64,000 nt of DNA from NCBI RefSeq assembly GCF_047159865.1, contig NZ_AP038804.1, forward strand, positions 1,364,001-1,428,000, in the 5' to 3' direction. The position numbers were made by a program, and so were the translations under genes. Origin of the DNA: JAIOSF01 sp047159865 (GTDB taxonomy: Bacteria; Campylobacterota; Campylobacteria; Campylobacterales; Arcobacteraceae). How positions within the stretch are numbered: position 1 is the first letter of the stretch; every line of letters starts with the position of its first letter. Positions 55,523 to 64,000 of the stretch are shown here, piece after piece. The notes beneath the pieces were generated by a model. It saw only the letters and a list, made by a program, of their open reading frames with translations. It did no database searches and was not told where the DNA came from.

Positions 55523-56258
55523 ATACGATAACCAACACTTTGAACCATGTTTATTGGATGATAATAATATAGATAAAATACAAATAAATATGATACCAGA
55601 TAATTCACGAGTATTAGAGATAGGATGTGCTACAGGTTTTATGAGTGAGTATCTTAAAAAAGAAAAAAACTGTTTTGTATATGGTGTAGAGTACAATGAT
55701 GCTCAAGCACAACTTGCAAAAGAGAAATGCGATGAAGTATTAAGTGGTGGAATTGATAATGAATCCCTTCAAATGAATCTTAATAATTTTGTAAAAGAAA
55801 CTCAAAAATTTGATGTTATATTTATGTCACAAGTTATAGAACATATCGCTTACCCAAATAATGTTTTAAATAAACTCAAAAATTGGCTTGCTGATGATGG
55901 TGTATTGATAATATCTACTGTAAATGTAGCTCATTGGAGTAGCAGATTGAAACTTCTTAAAGGCATTTGGAAGTATGAAGAGTATGGACTTTTTGATAAT
56001 ACTCATTTAAGATTTTTTAGTATAGATGGATTTGAACAAGATTTAGTTGATGTGGGATATGTGGTCGTTGATGAGGGGTATAATGTAAGTGATATCTCAC
56101 CACTTTTTTTTATACCTAAAGTTAGAGCTTTGCATGTAACAAATATATTTAAAGTTTTAGGATTATTAAATAATGGTATTTATAAATGGTATTGTAAAAA
56201 GTTTAGAAATCTTATAGGGTACCAGTTTGTTTTTAAAGTTAAAAAGTCAAAGCAGTAG
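55515..56258 (+). CDS. Class I SAM-dependent methyltransferase
   Basis: 247 aa. Motif I is RVLEIGCATGFMSEYLKK (about 32-49), with an acidic end to the second strand (VYGVEYNDAQAQLA) and motif IV-like FDVIFMSQVIEHIAYP. This is the Rossmann MTase family found in polysaccharide clusters, usually methylating a sugar hydroxyl or acting at chain ends. It overlaps the preceding glycosyltransferase by 8 bases and lies 17 bases before the helicase gene. The acceptor is unknown. Confidence 0.8.
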   Translation: MIKYDNQHFEPCLLDDNNIDKIQINMIPDNSRVLEIGCATGFMSEYLKKEKNCFVYGVEYNDAQAQLAKEKCDEVLSGGIDNESLQMNLNNFVKETQKFDVIFMSQVIEHIAYPNNVLNKLKNWLADDGVLIISTVNVAHWSSRLKLLKGIWKYEEYGLFDNTHLRFFSIDGFEQDLVDVGYVVVDEGYNVSDISPLFFIPKVRALHVTNIFKVLGLLNNGIYKWYCKKFRNLIGYQFVFKVKKSKQ

Positions 56259-56275
56259 AAAGAGGAAAAAGAGAT

Positions 56276-58282
56276 ATGAACAATTTATTTTTTAATCAAA
56301 TAGAAGAAACAGATACCAATAAAGAGTTGATAGCTCAATTAAATAAGTATATTGATAAGTATAAAGAAAATGTATATCTTATCAATAAACCTTTAGGTAA
56401 AAAAGAATATAAATATTCATATGAAAACAATGCTGTAGTGCTACTTATACCTAAGCATACTATACTTGTGATTGATTTAAAAAATGATGAAGAAGAGTTT
56501 CAAAACTATTATGAGGATTTTTTAGAAGATCTTGCATCATTGTCAGATAAGTTTGAATATAAAGACTTCATACAAAGACCAAGAAACTGGAAAAAAGATG
56601 CTTTAGTGAAAGATTTAGTAGTAGAAGATGGATTTGATATTGAGAATATAATCAAGAGTCATCAAATATCTGATAAACAAAAGCAAAGAAAATGTGAACT
56701 TTTAATATCTCTTTTAACAGGAAGTATAAATAATATAAGTCAAATAGGTGTTGCTGAACCTGAAACACTACTTGAAAAAGTAAAAAATAAAATAGTACTT
56801 TTTGATGCAGAACAAACTAGATTTATCTACAAAAAATTAAACCAAAAAGTTATAAAGATACAAGGACTTTCAGGTACGGGAAAAACGGAACTTTTACTAC
56901 ACAAAATAAAAGAACTATATTTAGAATCAGAAAAAAATAAAATATTTTTTACATGCCATAATAAAATATTGGCATCAACTCTTAAAAAAAGAATACCAGA
57001 ATTTTTCAACTTTATGAAAGTAGAAAAACAGATAAAATGGAATGAAGTCTTATGGGTAACTAATGCATGGGGTTCAGGAAAAGATATAGATTCTGGTGTA
57101 TATAGATATATATGTGGTATTTATGATTTGGATTTTTTTAGTTGGAGTCATAGTATGAGTTTCGATAAGGCATGTAAAAATGCAATAGAAGAATTAAAAA
57201 AACTACCTGAAATAAAACCTACTTTTGATTATATACTAATAGATGAGAGTCAAGATTTTCCAGAATCATTTTTTGAACTATGTACTTTAGTAACAGCTAA
57301 AAATATATACATAGCAGGAGATATATTTCAAGATATATTTGAACATGATTTAAATAAAAAGATTGTAAATATTGATTTTATACTTAATAGATGTTATAGA
57401 ACAGACCCTAGAACACTAATGTTTGCACATGGTACAGGGATGGGGCTTTTTGAAAATACAAAACTAAATTGGCTTACAAATGAAGAGTGGGATGCTTGTG
57501 GATATATTGTAAATAAAAGTGATAAAGATATTTTTCTTTCTCGAGAACCTATAAGAAGATTTGAAGATCTTGAGCTAGAAGATTTTGAAAGTATAGTATG
57601 TGAATATGTTGATAATTCAATAGAAAATAAAGTACTTACTATCATCAAAAATATTAAAGAAATAAATTCAACAGTAGAACCTGATGATATAGCGATCATC
57701 TTTTTAGATAATGATAAATATATATATGAAATGGCAAATAGATTATCAAATAAAATTGTAAGAGATTTTGAGTGGGAAACAAATAAAGGGTACGATAGTA
57801 AAATAAAAATGCCAAATACTATCTTTATGAGCAATAGAAATAATGTAAAAGGACTAGAGTTTCCATTTGTTATTTGTATAACTAACAAAATAAAAAATGA
57901 TTTACAATACAGAAATACTCTCTACACTATGCTAACAAGATCATTTATTCAATCATATCTATTGACAAAAGATAATGAAAAGATTTTAGAATTACAAAAA
58001 GGCCTTAAAATTATCAATGATAAAAAATATATATTGACAACTGAACCAAGCTTTGAAGAAAAACAGAATATTAAAAAAACAATTATTGAGTATAAAGAGG
58101 ATTCAGGAATATCATATAAAGATTTTTTAGCAAAAATATTCAATACCGAACAAATAGGTTCAAAATGCCGTAAAAAATTAGAAAAAATGATATTCGAGAT
58201 ACTTGACAATACTTTTGATAAAGAACAAATTTTAGAATTTATAAATAAAAACAAAGAGTATTGTGAAGATGAAAGAGTATAA
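56276..58282 (+). CDS. UvrD-like SF1 helicase with a possible NERD-like N-terminus
   Basis: 668 aa. Helicase motifs appear in order: I GLSGTGKTE (about 196-204), Ia FFTCHNKILAS, II ILIDESQDF (about 320), III YIAGDIFQDIF, IV NRCYRTDPRT, V NRNNVKGLEFPFVICIT and VI LYTMLTRS. The first 120 residues include NAVVLLIPKHTILVIDLKND, a beta-hairpin ending in D-x-K that resembles the NERD/PD-(D/E)xK core, though this is tentative. The C-terminal 90 residues are a charged helical tail. A helicase has no obvious glycan role: it sits between a methyltransferase and an unknown gene that overlaps its end. It may be a defence or DNA-processing cargo gene. Confidence 0.75.
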   Translation: MNNLFFNQIEETDTNKELIAQLNKYIDKYKENVYLINKPLGKKEYKYSYENNAVVLLIPKHTILVIDLKNDEEEFQNYYEDFLEDLASLSDKFEYKDFIQRPRNWKKDALVKDLVVEDGFDIENIIKSHQISDKQKQRKCELLISLLTGSINNISQIGVAEPETLLEKVKNKIVLFDAEQTRFIYKKLNQKVIKIQGLSGTGKTELLLHKIKELYLESEKNKIFFTCHNKILASTLKKRIPEFFNFMKVEKQIKWNEVLWVTNAWGSGKDIDSGVYRYICGIYDLDFFSWSHSMSFDKACKNAIEELKKLPEIKPTFDYILIDESQDFPESFFELCTLVTAKNIYIAGDIFQDIFEHDLNKKIVNIDFILNRCYRTDPRTLMFAHGTGMGLFENTKLNWLTNEEWDACGYIVNKSDKDIFLSREPIRRFEDLELEDFESIVCEYVDNSIENKVLTIIKNIKEINSTVEPDDIAIIFLDNDKYIYEMANRLSNKIVRDFEWETNKGYDSKIKMPNTIFMSNRNNVKGLEFPFVICITNKIKNDLQYRNTLYTMLTRSFIQSYLLTKDNEKILELQKGLKIINDKKYILTTEPSFEEKQNIKKTIIEYKEDSGISYKDFLAKIFNTEQIGSKCRKKLEKMIFEILDNTFDKEQILEFINKNKEYCEDERV

Positions 58283-58916
58283 GTTTGTTCTTGATGAGCT
58301 TGCTGTAAAAGATTTTTTTACAGTAGTTAGACAAAAAATAGATATCATTGAAATACTTATGAAATCTATAAACTATATGAGTGATTATGATGAAGCTAAG
58401 GAAAAGACTCAAACTGGATTAATGGTTTTAAGAATAGATAAAACAAAAAGATTGTTGTATTTTACAGAGGATAAATACTTTTCTATATCATTTCCTTTTT
58501 CAGTGATGAAGGTTGATGAAGAATTAAAGTTTTATACAAATCAAAAAATAAATGTTGATTATTTACTTACATCACAAGTGCTAAACATCATCAACTGTGA
58601 TGAGTTTAATGAGCAGTGTAGTTTAGATTTTGTGGAACCTATCTATGCATGTGAAGAAAATTTTAATAAAGATTTTTGGCTTTTTTTAAGAGAATTATTA
58701 ATGTCGGAAGATGGGTATATTAGATATGATTATGATGAAATAAATTATAACAAATATAAAGAAAAAGGTGAAGAGCTAAAACACCCTTTAAATCATTATG
58801 ATATTTTTTATACAAATTATAGTACATTTAAAATTGGACTAAATCAGAAAATTGATGAGAATTATTTTCAAGATTTTGTAGATGTTAGTAGTAATTGTAA
58901 GTTTTTAGTAGAATAA
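58269..58916 (+). CDS. Unknown protein coupled to the SF1 helicase
   Basis: About 215 aa, cytoplasmic. I do not recognise it with certainty. It begins in the last 14 bases of the helicase gene (ATG 58269; a GTG at 58263 is also possible), so the two are translationally coupled. The sequence is acidic in the middle, and a late stretch (LLMSEDGYIRYDYDE, HPLNHYDIFYTNYSTFKIGL) holds closely spaced aromatic and His residues, faintly like uncharacterised families such as DUF2290. This resemblance is only from memory. The pair helicase plus small partner is the arrangement seen in several defence systems. Confidence 0.6.
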   Translation: MKEYKFVLDELAVKDFFTVVRQKIDIIEILMKSINYMSDYDEAKEKTQTGLMVLRIDKTKRLLYFTEDKYFSISFPFSVMKVDEELKFYTNQKINVDYLLTSQVLNIINCDEFNEQCSLDFVEPIYACEENFNKDFWLFLRELLMSEDGYIRYDYDEINYNKYKEKGEELKHPLNHYDIFYTNYSTFKIGLNQKIDENYFQDFVDVSSNCKFLVE

Positions 58917-58928
58917 GGAGTAAAGTAA

Positions 58929-59699
58929 ATGGATGTATCAGTATGTATAGTAAATTATAATACAGCAGATTTAACAACAAAGTGTATTAAAAGTGTATTT
59001 GAATATACTAAAGATATCGATTTTGAAGTGATAGTTGTAGAAAATGGTTCTAGTGATGGAAGTGGTGAAGTTTTTAAAAAAGAGTTTGGGGATAAAATAG
59101 TACTTATCGAAAACCCTGTAAATAGATATTTTTCAGGTGGTTTCAATGATGCTGTCCATAAAGCTAAAGGTAAGTATTCATTAATTCTAAATTCTGATGC
59201 TTACTTAGTAGACAACTCAGTTAAGATGATGTATAACTTTTTAGAAGCTAATAGTGAAGTTGGAGCTGTTGAGGGATGTATAATAGATGAAAAAAGCAAA
59301 GAAGTTACACAAACTTCAACAATGGAACTTACAGTTGAATTAAATAAAATAAGAGGTAGCAGAAAAAGAAAGTTTCTAAATAAAAAAGCTTATGAAGATT
59401 ATGCTATGCCAGATTGGGATAGAAAAAGTGACAGAGAAGTGGAAGTTATATGTGATGCTTTTATGATGGTAAATACTCAACTTTTTAAAGATGTAGGGTG
59501 TTTTAATGAAGCTCTAAAATTGTACTATACAGAAGAATATATATCTGATAAGATAAGAGAATCTGGGAAAAAACTTTGTCATCTCGGTATTCCTAAAGTT
59601 TATCATGCATGGAGTAGTAGTACAAATAAAGTTAGTAGCGGTTTTATAAAAGCTATATATAAGACAGATGAAATATTATACTTTGAATTAAAGAAATAA
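58929..59699 (+). CDS. Family 2 glycosyltransferase
   Basis: 256 aa GT-A enzyme. SVCIVNYNTADLTTKCIKS opens the nucleotide-binding domain, VVENGSSDGS follows, and SLILNSDAYL carries the metal-binding D-x-D position as SDA. FSGGFNDAVHKAKG and the C-terminal SGKKLCHLGIPKVYHAWS resemble rhamnosyltransferase-like members (RfbN/WbbL group), which fits the dTDP-sugar genes upstream. No transmembrane segment. It ends in TAATG, sharing a base with the next start. Confidence 0.8.
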   Translation: MDVSVCIVNYNTADLTTKCIKSVFEYTKDIDFEVIVVENGSSDGSGEVFKKEFGDKIVLIENPVNRYFSGGFNDAVHKAKGKYSLILNSDAYLVDNSVKMMYNFLEANSEVGAVEGCIIDEKSKEVTQTSTMELTVELNKIRGSRKRKFLNKKAYEDYAMPDWDRKSDREVEVICDAFMMVNTQLFKDVGCFNEALKLYYTEEYISDKIRESGKKLCHLGIPKVYHAWSSSTNKVSSGFIKAIYKTDEILYFELKK

Positions 59700-60709
59700 T
59701 GAAAATACTATTAACTGCATATTATACAACAGAACTTGGTGGTGGAGAAACAAGTTTTATTAATGTTATAAATTATTTATCAAATGTAAAAAAAGATTTT
59801 TCGATTACTTTAGTTATTCCTCAAAAAGGGGTGTTTTCTAAACATATAGATTCAAGTGTGCATATAATTGAAGTTAAGAATAGATGGGATCTTTTTAAAT
59901 TAAGTGGTGAATATGATTTAGCAATTCATAACTATATAAATTTTGGTAAAAAGTTTTTATTGTTACCATTTTTGAATGTATCCAAGCATTCTTTTATTTG
60001 TCATGGACTATGGGATATTCCTAGGTTTACAAAACTAAATTTATTAAAAATAAAATCTGCTAAGTTGTTTTGTGTAAATAATGAGCTTTTAAATGAAGTT
60101 GACTATGATGACAAATATTTATTGAATCTAGGAGTAAATCTAAACAACTATAATATACAACAAAATAATAGCGAGTTGATAAATATTGGAGTTATTGGTA
60201 GATTCCAAGATGTAAAAAATCAACTTTTTGCTCTTGATGTATTTAAAGAATTGCAACTTCATTATGAAAATTTAAAACTTAATTTTATAGGTGATTCAGC
60301 TTTTACAGAGCATAGTGAGAGTTATAAAGAAAAAGTTATTAATAAAGCTAAGAAATTAACAAATGTAGAATTTTTAGGTAATAAGAATACTGAAGAAGTC
60401 TTTGATAATATTGATGTAGTTTTTGTTTCATCTAAGTATGAAAGCTTTGGTATGGTAGTGGTAGAAGCTTTAGCAAATGGACTAATATGTATAGCACCAA
60501 ATATAGGTGGTCCAAAGCAGATTATGTCTGATAAATTAAAAGAGTTTTTATATATTCCTGATGATGTAAGTTATGCATCTAGGTTAATTAATAAAGTATT
60601 GGGTAATATAGATGAATCTCAAAAAATATTTAGATCACATCAGTCTTACTATAAAGAAAAATTTGATGTAAAAAATACTGTTAAATTATTACTAGGTGAA
60701 GATATATGA
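59699..60709 (+). CDS. Family 4 glycosyltransferase
   Basis: 336 aa, GT-B fold. KILLTAYYTTELGGGETSFINV has the glycine-rich acceptor-domain start, GVIGRFQDVKNQLFALDVF the interdomain start of the donor domain, and SSKYESFGMVVVEALANG the donor-binding Glu pair. It overlaps both neighbours by one and four bases. The sugar is unknown. Confidence 0.85.
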   Translation: MKILLTAYYTTELGGGETSFINVINYLSNVKKDFSITLVIPQKGVFSKHIDSSVHIIEVKNRWDLFKLSGEYDLAIHNYINFGKKFLLLPFLNVSKHSFICHGLWDIPRFTKLNLLKIKSAKLFCVNNELLNEVDYDDKYLLNLGVNLNNYNIQQNNSELINIGVIGRFQDVKNQLFALDVFKELQLHYENLKLNFIGDSAFTEHSESYKEKVINKAKKLTNVEFLGNKNTEEVFDNIDVVFVSSKYESFGMVVVEALANGLICIAPNIGGPKQIMSDKLKEFLYIPDDVSYASRLINKVLGNIDESQKIFRSHQSYYKEKFDVKNTVKLLLGEDI

Positions 60710-61809
60710 AAATATTATATTTACTCGATTTTCCACCTTTTGATGAAGATTTTGATGGTATAACTAAAATATATTATAATTTAATTAAACATATTTCTAA
60801 AATAAATAATCTTGATATACTAATTATTAGTGGTGGTATTAGTAATAATTTCATAACATATAGAGGTACTGATTTTCAAAAAGTTAATAATTTTTTTGAT
60901 GTTAAATATATATATTATGAATCTATACATTGTTCTAATATTAAGAAAAATATAAATAGATTAAAATTTGAATATTCAACTTCATTAAATAAAAATGATA
61001 TAAAAAAACTTGATCAAAAATATGATTTTAAGAAGTACGATGTAATACATACTGCTCATTTGTCTTTTTTAAATATTTGTAAAGTTCATAAAAAAGTTAT
61101 AATAGGTGCAACAGATGCTTCATCATTAGCAATGCCTAGTAATACTTTAAAAGAAAAGTTAAGAAAATTTTATTTTCAACAAATAGAAGGTAAAATATCC
61201 AAAAGTTCTATGTGGGTACATGCTGTAACTAATAGAGATGCTGAGGGGTTTCATACAGATAGAAAGTTTATTATTACCAATGGAGTTGACACAGAAAAGT
61301 ATAAAAAATACAATGAAGAAAAAATAAAAAATAGTTTTGTATTTCATGGAAATTTAGATTATCAACCAAATATTGATGCAATAATTTATATGAATAAAAC
61401 TATAAATGAATTAGACTTAGATTATAAACTATACATAGTAGGAAGAGGTGAAGCTTCAAGATATCAACAACTTAGTCATGTTGTAATAATAGGAGAAGTT
61501 GAAAACATAGCAAAAGAGATATGTAAGTATGAGTACTATTTTATTCTTATGCAAACAGGAACAGGTGTAAAAAATAAACTTTTAGAAGCTATGAGTTGTG
61601 AATGTAATATAATATGTAATGATTTAGCTATCAATGGATTGAAAAAACCTGAAGTTTTAAAAGATAATATTCATTTTGTAAATAGTAATGATGAAATTAA
61701 AAAAATATTATTAAATTCAAATATAAAAAATGCAAGAAACTATGTAAAAGAGAATTATTCATGGGAGAGTTTTAGTGATAAATTTATGGATATGTATAAA
61801 ACGATATGA
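60706..61809 (+). CDS. Glycosyltransferase (GT4-like)
   Basis: 367 aa. The first domain begins ILYLLDFPPFDEDFDGITKI, with the usual glycine loop altered to DFDGITK. The second has FVFHGNLDYQPNIDAIIYMN and the sequence QTGTGVKNKLLEAMSCECNI, which is the GTGVKxKLLEAM donor site of a family 4 subgroup. The ATG overlaps the previous stop by 4 bases, as does the next gene's ATG with its own stop. Confidence 0.8.
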   Translation: MKILYLLDFPPFDEDFDGITKIYYNLIKHISKINNLDILIISGGISNNFITYRGTDFQKVNNFFDVKYIYYESIHCSNIKKNINRLKFEYSTSLNKNDIKKLDQKYDFKKYDVIHTAHLSFLNICKVHKKVIIGATDASSLAMPSNTLKEKLRKFYFQQIEGKISKSSMWVHAVTNRDAEGFHTDRKFIITNGVDTEKYKKYNEEKIKNSFVFHGNLDYQPNIDAIIYMNKTINELDLDYKLYIVGRGEASRYQQLSHVVIIGEVENIAKEICKYEYYFILMQTGTGVKNKLLEAMSCECNIICNDLAINGLKKPEVLKDNIHFVNSNDEIKKILLNSNIKNARNYVKENYSWESFSDKFMDMYKTI

Positions 61810-62936
61810 GAACTATTAATCTAAATAATTTATCGTATTTAATTATAGCTATCACTATTCCTTTATTTGGATTAAGCATTGGGAGTTTAGGGTTACCAAC
61901 ACTTGGTTTTCTAAGTGCTGCTGTTATTCAATTATATTTATTGTTTTTTACAAGTAAGAATTTTGTATACAATAATAATATCTTAATACTAATGGTTTAT
62001 TTTATGATAATTTGTATATCTACTCTCACAAGTGTATCACATGCAAGTTCTTTTGCTGAGATTATATCTTTTGGTACCATATTAATTTTTATATTACTTA
62101 TGGATTTTTCAAAAGTGGACTTAAATAGATTTTTTAAGTATTTAACATTTATGTTTTTTTTAAGAACTTCTTTTGATCTTGTTTATTCTTTTAGTCACAT
62201 GGAAGAGTGGATAGGTAGAGCAAAACATTTTATGAGGTTTTCTGTAGCTCACTTAGGAGGTGATCCTAATAATTTAGCACTATTACTTATAGCTCCTATT
62301 TTATATATGGCTTTTTTTTATCGAGGTAAATTAAAATATATCATACTTTTTATATTTATGATACATTTTACTATGCTTTATAGTAGAGGTGCATTTTTAT
62401 CTTTAGCTCTTGCTTTTTCATTTTATATTATATACTTTAAAAATATAAAGATATTAAAATATTTAATTCTATCTTCTTTTGCTATTGTTTATGCAATATA
62501 TTATTTATATGTAAATGAGTATATATTTTTTAATTTAAACTCTTTTTTAGGTGCTGATAATTCAGCATCATCCAGATTGTTATATTGGAAAGAAGCTTTA
62601 TTTGATACGAATTTTAAACAGGCTATCTTAGGAAATGGACCAAGAACATTTGTCGATATATATGGTCATTGGCTGCATAATAGTTATGTTGCTAGATATG
62701 TTGATGTTGGAGTTATAGGATTACTTTTATATATGACTATTTTATTTAGTAGTTTATATATATTTATAAAACAACAAAGTAAATACTTGATATTATTTTT
62801 AGCATTTATAATTGGAAGTTTTTTTGTTGATTTTTATCAAAATGCATTGATGTGGTTTTTAATAGGGTATGCTTATAAAAATCCAATATATTATAGAAGG
62901 GTTATATTTGAAAAAGATAAAGTTAGCATTTGTTAA
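61806..62936 (+). CDS. O-antigen polymerase/ligase (Wzy-like) membrane protein
   Basis: 376 aa with about ten transmembrane segments. A large periplasmic loop contains SRLLYWKEALF, ILGNGPRTFVDIYGHWLHNSYV with the H-N pair, and GVIGLLLYM, the Wzy_C signature shared by polymerases and ligases. In this operon with a Wzx flippase, a polymerase is the likelier role. It overlaps the following glycosyltransferase by 29 bases. Confidence 0.75.
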   Translation: MRTINLNNLSYLIIAITIPLFGLSIGSLGLPTLGFLSAAVIQLYLLFFTSKNFVYNNNILILMVYFMIICISTLTSVSHASSFAEIISFGTILIFILLMDFSKVDLNRFFKYLTFMFFLRTSFDLVYSFSHMEEWIGRAKHFMRFSVAHLGGDPNNLALLLIAPILYMAFFYRGKLKYIILFIFMIHFTMLYSRGAFLSLALAFSFYIIYFKNIKILKYLILSSFAIVYAIYYLYVNEYIFFNLNSFLGADNSASSRLLYWKEALFDTNFKQAILGNGPRTFVDIYGHWLHNSYVARYVDVGVIGLLLYMTILFSSLYIFIKQQSKYLILFLAFIIGSFFVDFYQNALMWFLIGYAYKNPIYYRRVIFEKDKVSIC

Positions 62937-63988
62937 TGTGATGGATTCATATAGTGGTGGAGAAATTGTTTTACAAAGGCTTATTCGAAATTTAGATAAA
63001 AATGAGTTTGATATCGTAGTATATACAAAGGATACAAAATTTGTAGAGACTTTAAATTGTAAAGAGTGTGAAGTTATTGTTTTTAATACACAATATCAAA
63101 TGAGATTAAAAAGAGGTTTCAGGTCACTTATACAGGCAATAAAAAACTTGTTTGTAAGTAGTAAATATATGTATCAATTGAAATATAAACATGAAGTTGA
63201 TTTGGTACATTCAAACTCATTAACATCGAATATATACTTTGCGGTATGGGCAAAAGTTTTTAGAGTTAAATTTATTGCTCATTCACATGAAATAAGAGAT
63301 GGAGTATTATTTAAAATAATACATAAGTACATTGAATTTTGTTCAGATAGAATAATTACAGTATCAAATGCTGTTAGATATAATTGGTTAGAGCATGGTG
63401 TTCATAAGAATAAAATTATAACAGTATATAATGGACTTGACAATGACTTTTTCTAATATTTCATCGATCTCAAAAACAAAAGGTATAGATTTGTTTATAT
63501 ATGCTATTGAAGCTACTGAACAAAATCATAATATATATGATATTGTAGGTAAATCTTCAAAAGTAGAACAAGACTTTGAAACTTATATACGAATATATGT
63601 GGAAGAGAGAAAACTTGAAAATATTCAATTTAAAGGTTTTATATCTAATATGAATGAGTATTTACAAAGTGTTGATGTAGTTGTTCTTACTTCTATTGTA
63701 CCTGATTCATTACCTACAGTCTTAATAGAAGGTTTAGCAAAAGGTAAAATCTTAATAGCTACTGATGTTGGAGGTGTTAGGGAAATAGTAGATGATAGTT
63801 ATGGAAATATTATTATTCCTGTAAATAGTATAGAATCAATTAAAGACGCAATTAACACTGTTAGTAATTATTCTGTTGAAAAGATATGCGAGATAAAGAA
63901 AAAGAATGTTTTAAGAGCAAAAGAGATTTTTTCTATAGAAAATCAAGTAAATATAATGACAAATATTTATAAAGAGATATTAGAATAA
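62908..63988 (+). pseudogene. Family 4 glycosyltransferase broken by a small deletion/frameshift
   Basis: The TTG at 62908 (behind agaaggg) opens an acceptor domain: KLAFVNVMDSYSGGEIVLQRL, then HSHEIRDGVLF, and IITVYNGLDNDFF followed by TAA at 63454-63456. The donor domain continues in the next frame from about 63431: SSISKTKGIDLFIYAIEA, then TSIVPDSLPTVLIEGLAKGK and GGVREIV, ending at 63988. In intact GT4 enzymes 20-35 residues separate YNG(I/L)D from the (G)RIxKxKG strand. Here the two motifs almost touch, so a deletion with a length not divisible by 3 has removed the linker. A functional two-subunit enzyme is unlikely because the first donor strand is lost. Confidence 0.65.
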
Positions 63989-63997
63989 AGGTAAATA

Positions 63998-64000
63998 ATG
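63998..64000 (+). CDS. Start of the next gene (partial)
   Basis: An ATG at the window edge follows taaaggtaaata, a plausible ribosome site, 9 bases after the previous stop. The operon therefore continues beyond the window. Confidence 0.4.

Noticed and set aside
63431..63988. Independent gene starting at ATG 63431
   Set aside because: Its first residues lie within the preceding glycosyltransferase and it has only a donor domain lacking its first strand; it is the second half of a broken gene.

Overview
The window looks like a chromosomal segment of an Arcobacter-group bacterium (Campylobacterota). The base composition is very AT-rich. The 16S, 23S and 5S rRNAs and the tRNAs are of epsilonproteobacterial type, adenylate kinase has the short lid typical of the group, and TTG or GTG starts are frequent. 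The classical block tuf-rpmG-trnW-secE-nusG-rplKAJL-rpoBC is intact. This placement is inferred from reading the sequence; no database search was made.

Region by region. (1) 1-3.2 kb: an exported alpha/beta hydrolase; a frameshifted exported thioredoxin-fold gene beside a periplasmic DsrE-like gene; adk; and a CinA-N (molybdopterin-binding fold) gene. (2) 3.2-8.6 kb, minus strand: pstS behind an E. coli-style Pho box, then the operon gpmI, an orphan ABC ATPase and PBP1A. (3) 8.6-10.9 kb: mraY-murD. (4) 10.9-13.1 kb: tRNA-Phe, Thr(TGT), Tyr, Gly(TCC), Thr(GGT), then tuf, rpmG and tRNA-Trp. (5) 13.2-25.1 kb: secE, nusG, rplK, rplA, an L10 leader, rplJ, rplL, rpoB and rpoC, which overlap but are not fused. 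(6) 25.2-31.3 kb: a lone MoxR ATPase, a Lys/Ala repeat protein, a small putative DNA-binding protein, rho, an unknown gene, murI and dnaX. (7) 31.3-36.9 kb: one complete rRNA operon with promoter, boxA-like site, long processing stems and only tRNA-Ile in the spacer. (8) 36.9-40.3 kb: a remnant of hemD, ftsW and ftsI. (9) 40.3-41.5 kb: Fur-box-like sites and a flavodoxin operon with two unknown small proteins.

(10) 41.8-64 kb is one long plus-strand surface-polysaccharide operon. It begins with an EPS-associated MarR-type regulator. Nucleotide-sugar genes follow: UDP-glucose dehydrogenase, UDP-glucuronate 4-epimerase, galE, manC and rfbACB without rfbD, then a DegT aminotransferase. The rest comprises a Wzx flippase, an LtaS/OpgB-like phosphotransferase with a GDPD-like protein and DgkA, a methyltransferase, several glycosyltransferases and a Wzy-type polymerase. 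The last glycosyltransferase is broken, and the operon runs off the window.

The most interesting parts are in region 10. One is the three-gene module sulfatase-fold phosphotransferase/degenerate GDPD/DgkA, which I read as putting phosphoglycerol (or a similar lipid-derived group) onto the glycan and recycling the diacylglycerol. The other is a UvrD-like SF1 helicase with a possible NERD-like N-terminus plus an overlapping unknown gene, inserted between glycan genes; it could be a two-gene defence or nucleic-acid-processing unit. Smaller signals include a perfect Pho box, alternative pairings around 5S rRNA, acceptor-stem mismatches in two tRNAs and the hemD remnant downstream of the rRNA operon.
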